Assembly: GCA_963676095.1 (NCBI GenBank)
Contig: OY781040.1
Location: 4,030,001-4,094,000 of the forward strand
DNA from: G963676095 sp963676095
GTDB taxonomy: Bacteria; Bacteroidota; Bacteroidia; Bacteroidales; Prolixibacteraceae
DNA: 64,000 bases
Direction of reading: 5' to 3'
Part shown: positions 35,686 to 43,317 of the stretch, one piece after another
Layout of the letters: each line of letters begins with the position of its first letter
How positions within the stretch are numbered: the first letter of the stretch is position 1
The notes under the pieces: model-generated
The model's database searches: none
Seen by the model: only the letters and a program-made list of their open reading frames with translations
What the model was told of the DNA's origin: nothing
Translations under genes and position numbers: made by a program

Positions 35686-37084
35686 TTTCTGTCTGTTTTT
35701 GGGCGTTGACCTTTAAAAAGTTTTCCACGGCCTGGGACTCAAAAACCCGGTATTTTAACGCGCGGCCCACGGCCCGGAGCAGGTCATCTGCCCGGTAATT
35801 GACTTTTAAAGAAAGGATGTGCTGCCAGTGATGCAGGAACGTGACGGGTTTATGCTTTTTTATCTCCCTGGTGTAAGCCTGCATCACCTCTCCGAAAGCA
35901 TCCAGGCGGGCGGCTACCTCTGCCGCGCCAAGACGGTATTTGCACACCGGGCCGCTACGTCCGATATACCGGTTCTTCCTCCCTTTTTCCGCCAGGGGAT
36001 AACTGACCAGCGGGTGACAGGCGGGGCTGTAGATGGTGATCTCTTTTTCGTTAACCCGTACCGGGCACGTTTCGTACAGGTACCCTTTGGGAACCATGTA
36101 ATAATACCCCTCCCACCGGATAGCCGATTCGTTATTGACCACCCGGTATTCGATGGTGGAGGTATCATACTGGGCGGCAGGCAAAGGCTGTAAAAAGGGG
36201 AGTTCCTCCCGGTAAAGGTCGATGGGTTTGCGCCCCGTGGTACGGTGGATACGCTCATCATTATACTGGGTGAGCCAGCTTTGAAGTTGTGCTTTCACAT
36301 CTTCTTTATCCCGGAACTCCCGTCCGTTCAGAAAGCTCTTCTCCAGGTACCAGAACGGGCGCTCCACCTTTAAATTTTCCCGGGGTTTGCCAGGGTGAAT
36401 CGCTAGGGGAATGAACCGGTAATGGGTCGCGAACCCCAAATACGTTTTGTTAAAGACCGGACCACCTAACTCCCAGCGGTCCACGCAGGCTTTCTGGTTA
36501 TCGCTTTTGATCTCCCGAGGAACCCCGTCCAGGTAAACAAAGGCATTGATTAATGCCCTCAAAAGCGTACCCTGGCTTTTGTCCTCCACCACCTCGATCC
36601 ACTGGCGCCGGGAGTAATTTAAAATAAAGCTGAAAAAAGTGATCTTTCCGCTTTCTCCCCCGGTAAAATCAATCACGTAATCGCTCCAGTCATGACAAGC
36701 CCTCCCGCCGGGAGCAGTCTCCACGCAAACAATGGGCTCCGCGGTCTTTTTCCCCCGTGCAAGAGCCAGGTAATTACGCAGGATCGTTCTTCCTCCCTGG
36801 TAACCTTTTTCTGTTAAAAGTTCCAGTATCCGCTGGTTGGTAATGGGGGGATTCCCAAATTTTTCCAGCAGTTCCCTGATGTAGGGCTTATACGCATCCA
36901 GTTTGGAGGGTTTACTCTCCGGGGGCTTCATGTTTTGAACCCCGCTTTCCCGCTGGTGCGCATTCCGTGCCAAAATGCGCTTTATCCGTCCGCGGGTAAT
37001 GCCCAGCTCCCGTGACAACCGGCGCACGGCCCAGCCCCGGCTGTAAAGGCTGACCACGTTATTTTCAAGTGATTCATCTTTCAT
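35648..37084 (-). CDS. istA: IstA-type DDE transposase of the IS21-like element
   Basis: A 478-residue transposase. An N-terminal helix-turn-helix (W-A-V-R-R-L-S-R-E-L-G-I-T-R-G-R-I, about 18-34) binds ends. The retroviral-integrase-like core spans about 125-290, with D in Y-V-I-D-F-T-G near 139, D in I-K-S-D-N-Q-K near 199, and E in N-L-K-V-E-R-P-F-W near 242. A C-terminal beta-barrel domain follows (E-Y-R-V-V-N-N-E-S-A-I near 330). The start codon overlaps the stop of the ParB-like gene by four bases (ATGA). It appears intact. Confidence 0.94.
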   Translation of the reverse strand: MKDESLENNVVSLYSRGWAVRRLSRELGITRGRIKRILARNAHQRESGVQNMKPPESKPSKLDAYKPYIRELLEKFGNPPITNQRILELLTEKGYQGGRTILRNYLALARGKKTAEPIVCVETAPGGRACHDWSDYVIDFTGGESGKITFFSFILNYSRRQWIEVVEDKSQGTLLRALINAFVYLDGVPREIKSDNQKACVDRWELGGPVFNKTYLGFATHYRFIPLAIHPGKPRENLKVERPFWYLEKSFLNGREFRDKEDVKAQLQSWLTQYNDERIHRTTGRKPIDLYREELPFLQPLPAAQYDTSTIEYRVVNNESAIRWEGYYYMVPKGYLYETCPVRVNEKEITIYSPACHPLVSYPLAEKGRKNRYIGRSGPVCKYRLGAAEVAARLDAFGEVMQAYTREIKKHKPVTFLHHWQHILSLKVNYRADDLLRAVGRALKYRVFESQAVENFLKVNAQKQTEIDFTFKTTSHEE

Positions 37085-37959
37085 TTTTCGTAGGATTTTA
37101 AGATTGATTGGATGGTTTTTGTCTTCCGAACGATGTCGACGAACCCCGGTGAGAGGATCTCACGCTCCAAGGCGGCCAGTTCTTTCAGAGGCGGGTTGGT
37201 GCCTTGTCCAATGAAAACATGCTGGTAATGCCCAAGCATACGCGAGGTTTTTAGTAACCTGTTCCCCTGCAAACTTAAACGGCTGTCATGAATCTCCCCT
37301 TCCAGGGTGGCTTTCTCGATCGTTTCCAGGGGATGGCCCAAAAGCCAGCTTTGTTCTTCCACTGTTTTTGCCTGCAGGTATTTTTTTACCAGCAACCCCG
37401 TCTGCCGGCTGGTCAGGTTATGACCGACAATCAACTTTAAAAACGCCTCCTGTTTGCCGCGCGGCAAATGAGCCAACTCCCGCGCGTGAGTGGGGGTAAT
37501 CTTTCCCAGTTTGAGGTGAACCTTTACAGTCTCGTCCAACCGCTCGATAAAAGACAAACGCCGGCTTACCCACGAGATGCTTTTCCCTACCAGCCGGGCA
37601 ATCTCTTCCTGACCAAGCAAATGTTCCTTTTTTAAACTGTAAACCACCTGCGCCTGCTCAAAATCGGCCAGGCTGGCGCCTTGCCCGTTATAGGTCAGAA
37701 TCATCACCTTGGCCGTCACATCATCCACCTCTGCCACCCGGGCCTGCAAACTCTCCCATTCCAATAACCGGGAGGCAAAAAAACGCTTGAAGCCATCAAG
37801 TAACTGGAACCTGGCACCAGTCCGGCGGACGATCACCGGGTGAAGCTGACCCACTGATTCCAGTGAACGCTGCATCGCCTGGACCTGTCCCGGGGTGGTT
37901 AGCCGGAAACGGGAGAAACTCTCGTCCAGATTTGCCAGTTTGATCGGTTGCTGGTCCAT
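37081..37959 (-). CDS. ParB-like DNA-binding protein of the IS21-like element
   Basis: A 292-residue protein with a ParB/Srx N-terminal domain (residues about 5-95; V-G-Q-L-H-P-V-I-V-R-R, then L-L-D-G-F-K-R) and a central KorB/ParB-type HTH (L-G-Q-E-E-I-A-R-L-V-G-K-S-I-S-W-V-S-R-R-L, about 133-153). The last 110 residues are helical and unassigned. The usual ParB role is CTP-dependent DNA clamping at parS sites; no ParA lies nearby and this is not a plasmid region. Coupling to istA by a four-base overlap makes it part of the transposon. A role in end or target recognition is inference. The usual ParB G-E-R-R box is only D-G-F-K-R here, so CTP binding is doubtful. Confidence 0.85.
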   Translation of the reverse strand: MDQQPIKLANLDESFSRFRLTTPGQVQAMQRSLESVGQLHPVIVRRTGARFQLLDGFKRFFASRLLEWESLQARVAEVDDVTAKVMILTYNGQGASLADFEQAQVVYSLKKEHLLGQEEIARLVGKSISWVSRRLSFIERLDETVKVHLKLGKITPTHARELAHLPRGKQEAFLKLIVGHNLTSRQTGLLVKKYLQAKTVEEQSWLLGHPLETIEKATLEGEIHDSRLSLQGNRLLKTSRMLGHYQHVFIGQGTNPPLKELAALEREILSPGFVDIVRKTKTIQSILKSYEK

Positions 37960-38019
37960 CTCTTTTTGCTGTTAATTGTCCTGCTAAGTTAAAAACCGGA
38001 CGCATCACGGTCAATGGAG

Positions 38020-38204
38020 TCCGGTTTTACAATCAGGAACTTATACATGGGAGTATATTCTGAAAACCGCTGCAGGCGCGCAGTTCAACGATAAACGCGT
38101 CCGGCTTTACAATCTTTTCCGCCTCTGCGTTTTTATAAGGGAAAAGAACGTATAACCCTTGTGCTGCAAGACTTCCGGAAGCTAACGCGTCCGGTTTTAC
38201 AATC
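38020..38204. repeat. Three TCCGGTTTTACAATC repeats at the IS21-like right end
   Basis: Copies lie at 38020-38034, 38100-38114 (one change, GGCTTT) and 38190-38204, 80 and 90 bases apart and in the same direction. IS21-family ends often carry several transposase-binding repeats. Two of them lie inside the reading frame of the zinc-finger gene, where the complement encodes K-I-V-K-P-D-A. Confidence 0.7.
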
Positions 38205-38521
38205 TTTGACCCCGACGCATTCCCGGTAAGGGTTTTTCCCCGGGTGCGTTGTTTCTCCCGGTTCCCCTCCAGGTACTCCGGATGGGTCTGGCGGTAGACG
38301 CTCTGGTACTTGTCCCCCGGATAGCGCGAATACCACTGTTCCCTGTTAGCCAGGCGCCTGGCTTTGTAACGGAAATCAGTCTTGAGCTTTTCCCGTTCCC
38401 ATTTATTTTTACGGGCCTGCTGACACTCTCTGGAACCACAATACCGTTGTTCCCCTTTTAACCGTGGATTCTTTTTAAAACGCCTGTGGCAATGATGGCA
38501 GGTAAAGGTCTCTGTTGACAT
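38033..38521 (-). CDS. Zinc-finger protein of the IS21-like element
   Basis: About 162 residues from the ATG at 38521 (M-S-T-E-T-F-T-C); an ATG eight codons upstream is also possible. The N-terminus has a C-x2-C-x16-C-x4-C zinc site (T-C-H-H-C, then Y-C-G-S-R-E-C-Q-Q-A-R). A basic helical stretch follows (K-N-K-W-E-R-E-K-L-K) and then Y-Q-S-V-Y-R-Q-T-H-P-E-Y. Small proteins with this N-P-R-x-K-x-x-x-R-Y-C pattern occur beside ParB-like and IS21-type genes elsewhere, as far as I recall. The C-terminal third holds two K-I-V-K-P-D-A peptides encoded by the terminal DNA repeats, so the natural stop may lie upstream of a later-fused tail. Probably DNA-binding; the role is unknown. Confidence 0.7.
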   Translation of the reverse strand: MSTETFTCHHCHRRFKKNPRLKGEQRYCGSRECQQARKNKWEREKLKTDFRYKARRLANREQWYSRYPGDKYQSVYRQTHPEYLEGNREKQRTRGKTLTGNASGSKIVKPDALASGSLAAQGLYVLFPYKNAEAEKIVKPDAFIVELRACSGFQNILPCISS

Positions 38522-38904
38522 ACATCCCTGGGTTTTTGGATGCATGTACTATCCCCGAACTGATTTGGTTTGGATTTACATGGATGAAACTATGAAAATA
38601 CGGCTAAAATGATTGGTATCAATTCCTTCCGATCACTGGTATCATTCCAAACCGACGCCGAAAACTTGAGAACCTGCATATGTTTATGCTAAGGGAAACG
38701 CACAATGGGCACACCCCAGAGGCGGTAAACCGATGATTCATGTAGGGGCAGACTAACCCGTAGTAGTGAAGATACAACTGTAATGGAAGAGGAGCGAAGG
38801 GGTTAGCTAATGTGAAGTGCAATTTGCCAACTTTAACGAGGATGAGCTTTATATTGTATGACATATTAGAAGAGCCGTGTGATGGGAGACTATCAAGCAC
38901 GGTT

Positions 38905-39140
38905 GTGCGTCCAGCAAAGGTGGACATATCCAGTGGGTGCAAGTCCCACCAGAGTAGAAGTCAAAGCTCTGTAGCTAAATGACATGGGTGGAAGAAATGA
39001 AACTCATGAAGCTCATTGACAAACGTCCTGTATAGCAGGTGTGCAAGTTACCAGGCCGCAACGAAAGTGAACGCATGGGTAGCCTCGAAAGTGATTAAAT
39101 CCGGCAGGCCGAGCTAATAACCGGATAGCGAAGGCAGCAT
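38905..39140 (+). mobile_element. 5' fragment of another group II intron
   Basis: GTGCGTCCAGCAAAGG at 38905 looks like a group II 5' end. It is followed by GGGTGCAAGTCCCACC (38936-38951) and the domain I tract GAAAGTGAACGCATGGGTAG near 39064. It directly abuts the 3' arm of domain V of the previous intron, where a domain VI would be expected. No maturase or 3' domains follow; the fragment ends near 39140, before the O-antigen-ligase gene remnant. It may be an intron nested in an intron, later truncated. Confidence 0.5.
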
Positions 39141-39162
39141 GTTTTTTTCGAAACAGACTGAA

Positions 39163-39431
39163 ACTACACGGTTCCGCATAAATTTTATCCTTTGTACTTG
39201 CTGGCGAAGCTGTATGAAGAGACCGGTCAAAATGAAAAAGCTGTTACAATAGCCAGGGAAATTATAGATAAAACAGTAAAAATTCCCTCGCAGGCCATTG
39301 AAGAGATCAGGGAAGAAATGCAGGAGATCCTTGATAAAGATATAAAACCAAGCGCAACCACCCGCAAAAATAGAAAAAAGGGAGAACACTGCACAAACGA
39401 TGGTCTAACGCTCATTAAACAACAATTCTAG
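39163..39431 (+). pseudogene. 3' end of an O-antigen-ligase/TPR gene
   Basis: An open stretch with no start of its own: P-H-K-F-Y-P-L-Y-L-L-A-K-L-Y-E-E-T-G-Q, then V-T-I-A-R-E-I-I-D-K, then E-E-I-R-E-E-M-Q-E-I-L. This matches the C-terminal TPR tail of Bacteroidota O-antigen-ligase-like proteins; compare the intact gene at 58409 (N-I-G-E-Y-E-K-A-Y-L-L-S-K-K). The membrane part is missing, cut off by the intron fragment upstream. The last 25 residues (K-P-S-A-T-T-R-K-N) are low-complexity. Confidence 0.6.
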
Positions 39432-39539
39432 TAGTTCTCCTCCCCTTTCAGGGAAGTAAAGATAGAGAAAAATAAAATTTAGTGAACCAAGTTTTCTTTT
39501 TAAAGAATAATTGAAATAAAAATTCAAAAAGGTGTAGAA

Positions 39540-39746
39540 ATGAAAAAAGTTAAATCCATATTCGTAGGTTTATTTGTGATTGGAGTATTTATCGTAAATA
39601 TAGCTGTAATAGGCAGTGATATAGGCAATAATGAAAAGTTAATTTTGAATTCATTCAGGCAAGCTTTTGCTACCGAGAACGAAGATGATGAAGCTGTCTG
39701 GATTATTAGTGAATACGACACAAATGTTGTAATCTTAATAAACTGA
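39540..39746 (+). CDS. Small secreted peptide (NVEALA-like)
   Basis: A 68-residue peptide. An N-terminal hydrophobic segment (I-F-V-G-L-F-V-I-G-V-F-I-V-N-I-A-V, about 7-23) acts as signal or anchor. It is followed by L-I-L-N-S-F-R-Q-A-F-A and an acidic stretch N-E-D-D-E. The layout resembles the Bacteroidales NVEALA peptides, which are often encoded just before six-bladed beta-propeller lipoproteins, as here (three bases away). The F-R-x-A-F-A motif recurs in the peptide at 41675. The short tail after the acidic part (A-V-W-I-I-S-E-Y-D-T) would be the exported core if cleavage occurs there; that is inference. Confidence 0.6.
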   Translation: MKKVKSIFVGLFVIGVFIVNIAVIGSDIGNNEKLILNSFRQAFATENEDDEAVWIISEYDTNVVILIN

Positions 39747-39749
39747 AAA

Positions 39750-40883
39750 ATGAAGAAAAAATTAGTTCTTATCTCCATATTGTTCATTTTGATATCGTGC
39801 GAATCAGACCGTTTTAACAAGTCAAAAAATTTGATAGATATTCATTTTGATGAAATTCCTATTTATAAGAAAGATACATCTGTAGTTAAAAAAATAAGAT
39901 ATATTCCATTGGAGACAGATAAAGATGTTTTAATAACTCAGATTGATAAAATTTTGTTTGTCAACGAACATTTTTATATTCTTGATTCTCCACAAAAAAC
40001 AATATTTATTTTTGATAATAAAGGAAGTTTCATAAACAGAATACATAGAATAGGTAAGGGGCCTGGTGAATATGTTAAAATAACGGATTTTGATATTGAT
40101 AAAAACAATTGTATTTATGTTTATGATAACATCTCTAGTAAAATATTAAAATACGGGCAAGATTTGCAGAGCCTCGAAAAAATAAGCTTGAAATATAGGT
40201 TTGAAGAATTTGCTATTATTGGTAATAGTTTATTGTTAAGAAATGTTTACGATCATGGGAACATAACTTTGCGAATAGCCAGGTATAACCTTGCAACAAT
40301 GAAGCTTGAACCGCTTATTGATGTTGATGAATACCCGGATGATTTTAACCTCACACGTTTCAGCAAATATAGTTTTTTCCGGTCTGCCCGGCACATTTAT
40401 TTTAATGCCAGGTTTACTCCCAGAATATATACTCTGGGACAAGACAGTATCCTTGAGCATATAATAGACATAAATGGTACTTTTCCTACAGAAGAATTTC
40501 TGTCCTATCTGTCAAAAGATTATAGGCTAGCTTATCGTCAAAATACGTACATTATCGACATTAGAAATATATATGAAAACTCATCTGTTATTTCAATGAA
40601 CATATTGAAGGGGCTTATTTATACTTTGTTAATTTCGAAAGATGGTTCCAAAGAGATTTTACTTCCGGGCATTCAGGATAAAAACTATTTCGGGGATCAT
40701 TCCATATATGGTGTTGCAGAAGAGGAATTTATATCGCGAGTCAATCCTCAGTTAATTGCCGAAGAGGATTGGTCCCAAAAAGTAAACCAATCTTCACTTT
40801 CGCTAGAGGATAAACGAGTCTTATTAAATATAAAGGTCGATGATAATCCGGTACTAGCTTTACTCGAATTCAAGAATTTATGA
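39750..40883 (+). CDS. Six-bladed beta-propeller lipoprotein
   Basis: A 377-residue lipoprotein. Signal M-K-K-K-L-V-L-I-S-I-L ends I-S-C-E-S-D. The family marks are I-R-Y-I-P-L-E-T-D-K-D near residue 48, F-I-F-D-N-K-G-S-F-I-N-R-I, and G-K-G-P-G-E-Y-V-K near 108, which is the hallmark of Bacteroidota six-bladed propeller lipoproteins. The rest shows blades of four strands. These proteins often follow NVEALA peptides and are thought to act at the cell surface; the role is not established. It starts three bases after the peptide stop, so the two are coupled. AT-rich. Confidence 0.85.
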   Translation: MKKKLVLISILFILISCESDRFNKSKNLIDIHFDEIPIYKKDTSVVKKIRYIPLETDKDVLITQIDKILFVNEHFYILDSPQKTIFIFDNKGSFINRIHRIGKGPGEYVKITDFDIDKNNCIYVYDNISSKILKYGQDLQSLEKISLKYRFEEFAIIGNSLLLRNVYDHGNITLRIARYNLATMKLEPLIDVDEYPDDFNLTRFSKYSFFRSARHIYFNARFTPRIYTLGQDSILEHIIDINGTFPTEEFLSYLSKDYRLAYRQNTYIIDIRNIYENSSVISMNILKGLIYTLLISKDGSKEILLPGIQDKNYFGDHSIYGVAEEEFISRVNPQLIAEEDWSQKVNQSSLSLEDKRVLLNIKVDDNPVLALLEFKNL

Positions 40884-41040
40884 AATTATAAAATTAGATA
40901 AAAGAAGTAATTACTACCTCTATGAGATTTTAAGACAAATTGTTAATAATAAAGAATTATATTATACATAAAGCATGTCTGTATCTAAATTTATATTTTT
41001 TAACACTAGTGTTCAATAAATTTTTAACAACTAATACTTA
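40884..41040. other. Noncoding stretch after the first propeller gene
   Basis: AT-rich with no reading frame of note and no clear terminator. It separates the propeller gene from the transposase relic that follows. Confidence 0.35.
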
Positions 41041-41245
41041 AAGGCAAACTCTTCAAATATCTTGTAGTCTAGATTCACATTGGCGTAGGAAAGATTGCTC
41101 AGTTTAATCCCTCCAGTGCCAAATCCGAGATGGTAACTCTTATGTCACTTAAGAATCATGTCAAAAACTCTCTTTGGCAGGAAGTCCACGAGCTGACTGA
41201 ATACATATTTGCCACTGTTCATATTTGCCTGGTTTATTTATAGGC
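41041..41245 (-). pseudogene. IS4-type transposase N-terminal relic
   Basis: On the minus strand it reads M-N-S-G-K-Y-V-F-S-Q-L-V-D-F-L-P-K-R-V-F (about 41235-41170), the conserved start of IS4 transposases with a DUF4372 N-terminus. After a stop and an internal deletion comes H-L-G-F-G-T-G-G, then L-S-Y-A-N-V-N-L-D-Y-K-I-F-E-E-F-A, matching L-S-K-A-N-E-x-R-D-Y-R-I-F-E-D-F-A of intact copies. About 40 codons are missing between the two and the catalytic core is gone. Not functional. Confidence 0.65.
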
Positions 41246-41294
41246 TGTGTGATGCGAAATGAATTCAAATCGACACGCGGATTCACTACTTATA

Positions 41295-41400
41295 ATTAAT
41301 TATATATTAATAATTTATAAAGGTTTGATAAAAATCTTTTGGACACTAGAGAAAAAATATATGGAGTGCTATAAAATGGCACTCTTCTCTTTTAAATTTG
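41295..41400 (+). pseudogene. Tail of a small HTH gene with its terminator
   Basis: R-F-D-K-N-L-L-D-T-R-E-K-I-Y-G-V-L ends in a stop that sits inside a hairpin GAGTGC (41364-41369), loop, GCACTC (41379-41384) plus T-rich tail. The intact HTH gene at 55441 ends F-Y-R-V-L inside an almost identical hairpin (55667-55687). So this is probably the 3' remnant of a paralogue. The upstream part is absent. Confidence 0.45.
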
Positions 41401-41674
41401 TTTGAGAAGCTCTTCTAAATCAGACTGAAATAGAAAACCTAAAATAGTACTAAAATGACTTATGAATTTAAACTTCAGAAGTGGTAGCTTCATTGAAACA
41501 ATGGTTTAAACGCCAGATTGGAAAGGCAAAACAGACCACAAGAAAGCCTTATTTCTTGAATCTTGTAAAATGATACTAGCACATATCGCAAATCAAATGT
41601 TGATGTGAGTAATTCAATGCAGACTCTGTGTGATAACTGAGAATAAATTTTTATAAATATTTTAATAAAAAAGT

Positions 41675-42028
41675 GTGATGAAAAGAATTGTTTTACTGTT
41701 AACTTTAGCTGTATTGGCTACGGTTAATGTCTTGTACATTACAGAAACAAAGCAAGAGGATATTACTTTGGAAAATCTTTTCCGATTAGCTTTTGCTAAT
41801 GATGAAGAGGACGAAATTGGAACTTGTTCGCAAAATTCAGAAGAATTGTACATAGAAACAGCCTGTAGTAATGGCAATATAAGTGTATATTCAAGTACCT
41901 CTTATTGGTGCATTAGTGGATTTGATGTTTCTTGTGATACGGGATTTAAACGATATTCCATAGACTGTGATGGAGTACTATCTGAAACTGGTAATGTTAA
42001 TTCAATGGACTGTCATAAAGAATCTTGA
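41675..42028 (+). CDS. Six-cysteine secreted peptide (NVEALA-like)
   Basis: A 117-residue peptide precursor; ATG at 41675 or 41678. The hydrophobic signal I-V-L-L-L-T-L-A-V-L-A-T-V (about 4-16) is followed by I-T-L-E-N-L-F-R-L-A-F-A-N-D-E-E-D, sharing F-R-x-A-F-A plus acidic residues with the peptide at 39540. The C-terminal 70 residues hold six Cys (G-T-C, T-A-C, Y-W-C, V-S-C, I-D-C, M-D-C) and end in H-K-E-S. Six evenly spread Cys suggest three disulfides in an exported product. A propeller lipoprotein and a CxxC thioredoxin-like protein follow. A link between them is inference. Confidence 0.7.
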   Translation: MMKRIVLLLTLAVLATVNVLYITETKQEDITLENLFRLAFANDEEDEIGTCSQNSEELYIETACSNGNISVYSSTSYWCISGFDVSCDTGFKRYSIDCDGVLSETGNVNSMDCHKES

Positions 42029-42102
42029 ATTGATGTGATACCCAGAGAAAAGATATATCTGGATATCATTTTTTGAAAATAGAATCGTGAAACAAACTAA
42101 TT

Positions 42103-43317
42103 ATGAAAAAAAGAATAAATAATCTGATTGTTTATTACATATCAATTATGATAATTTTATTTCTTTTTATTGGATGTTTCAATAAAAAGAATGGTAATCA
42201 ATCCATTTCTTCAGAAAATATCAAAATTGATATTGATAGTATAGATAAAAATGATACAGTATATTTTACAGATATCTTTAGCGATTATAAAATTATACCT
42301 TTAGAAACAAAAAAAGAATGTTTAGTTGGACAAATAAATAGCATCCGGTTTTGTGACGATAAAATTGTTGTTTTGGACAGTAGGATTGGCAAGGCCGTGT
42401 TTGTATTCGACAGAAATGGTAAGTTTATAAGAAAAATTGGAAAAATTGGAAAAGGCCCTGGAGAATATGTTAGCCCAGGTTCAATTGCGACAGATGAAGA
42501 TAAGAAAGAGGTCGCAATTTATGATGAAATGCTAAACAGAATTCAACTGTTTAGTTTAGATGGAAAATTTATAAACAGTATTAAGATAAAACAGAAATTG
42601 GCATGTAAAAGTATTGAGATATCTGACAATAAAATATATTTAAGTAATTATATTCATAAGTCCATAAAATATCTATTGTTCGCAATTGATCCTGATGGAC
42701 AAATCGTTGGAGAATGGCTTCCTAATCAATATGAATTTCAGAATAATTCTACTACTGCCCCGTATAACATTTTTCTTCGAACTTCCCATGAAGTAAGGTT
42801 TCGTGATCATTTGATGAATATAGTTTATAATATAAAAGGTAATCTAGTAAAACCATTTATTACTCTTGAATCAAAGAACCATATTACAACTAAAGAACTG
42901 GAAGAGTTATACGGGAAGGGTAGTAGGCCAAGAAAAAAGCAGAGCAATTTTAAAAATAGAAAATTTATTGGAATATCAAGTTATTCCGAAGTAAATAACT
43001 TTTCTATCTTAGAATATTCTAATAATACTAATAACTATACATTATTCTATAATCAGAAAAATAAAAAAGTAAAATGTGTAAAATTTTTAAATTTTAAAGA
43101 TGATTTGACCCATTTCTCAGGTAGGCAATCGGGTTATTTTTTTTCTTCATATGGCGATGGTTTAATTGCATCTGTTAATCAGTATTTTATGAGTTATTTT
43201 ATCGAAAATATAAAAAATGGTAAAATTTCTTCTGATAATCTGAATTTGATTAATCTAACAATGGAAAGTAACCCAGTAATCATAATTTACAAATGCAGAA
43301 AAAATCCATTATTATAA
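42103..43317 (+). CDS. Six-bladed beta-propeller lipoprotein
   Basis: A 404-residue paralogue of the propeller at 39750. Signal M-K-K-R-I-N-N-L-I-V-Y ends F-I-G-C-F-N-K-K. Family marks are K-I-I-P-L-E-T-K-K-E-C near 66, F-V-F-D-R-N-G-K-F-I-R-K-I, and G-K-G-P-G-E-Y-V-S near 119. Identity to the first propeller is low outside these motifs, so they are old duplicates rather than a recent copy. The last 25 bases overlap the start of the thioredoxin-like gene, which implies coupled translation. Confidence 0.85.
   Translation: MKKRINNLIVYYISIMIILFLFIGCFNKKNGNQSISSENIKIDIDSIDKNDTVYFTDIFSDYKIIPLETKKECLVGQINSIRFCDDKIVVLDSRIGKAVFVFDRNGKFIRKIGKIGKGPGEYVSPGSIATDEDKKEVAIYDEMLNRIQLFSLDGKFINSIKIKQKLACKSIEISDNKIYLSNYIHKSIKYLLFAIDPDGQIVGEWLPNQYEFQNNSTTAPYNIFLRTSHEVRFRDHLMNIVYNIKGNLVKPFITLESKNHITTKELEELYGKGSRPRKKQSNFKNRKFIGISSYSEVNNFSILEYSNNTNNYTLFYNQKNKKVKCVKFLNFKDDLTHFSGRQSGYFFSSYGDGLIASVNQYFMSYFIENIKNGKISSDNLNLINLTMESNPVIIIYKCRKNPLL

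Larger units (their letters stand above)
34549..38644 (-). mobile_element. IS21-like transposon with ParB-like and zinc-finger genes
   Basis: A four-gene unit, all on the minus strand: zinc-finger protein, ParB-like protein, IstA, IstB. Candidate ends are TGTTACCATCTGACGGGAA at 34549 and, inverted, TGATACCAGTGATCGGAAGG ending at 38644; both begin TG with matching TACCA blocks. The flanks on both sides align with group II intron sequence. Multiple TCCGGTTTTACAATC repeats lie near the right end. No clear target duplication was seen, so end positions are approximate. Confidence 0.65.
32992..38904 (+). mobile_element. Group II intron (no maturase) broken by two transposons
   Basis: Three pieces make one ORF-less intron. 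Domain I starts GTGTCAAGAAGTAGG (32992-33222) and continues after the IS630 element (34403-34548). Later domains follow after the IS21-like element (38645 on), with domain V at 38872-38904: arms GAGCCGTG and CACGGTT, loop GGGAGACTA. The summed length is about 640 bases, right for an intron without a maturase gene. The tract T-G-A-A-C-C-T-C-T-G-A-A-G-A-A-G in domain I (about 33189) resembles EBS-bearing sequence in relatives. Boundaries of the pieces are approximate. Confidence 0.55.

Noticed and set aside
37081..37959. Plasmid partition system
   Set aside because: No ParA gene or origin is near, and the gene is translationally coupled to istA, so it belongs to the transposon.
38619..38942. 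107-codon open frame on the minus strand
   Set aside because: It covers the group II intron domain V on the opposite strand and has no protein features.
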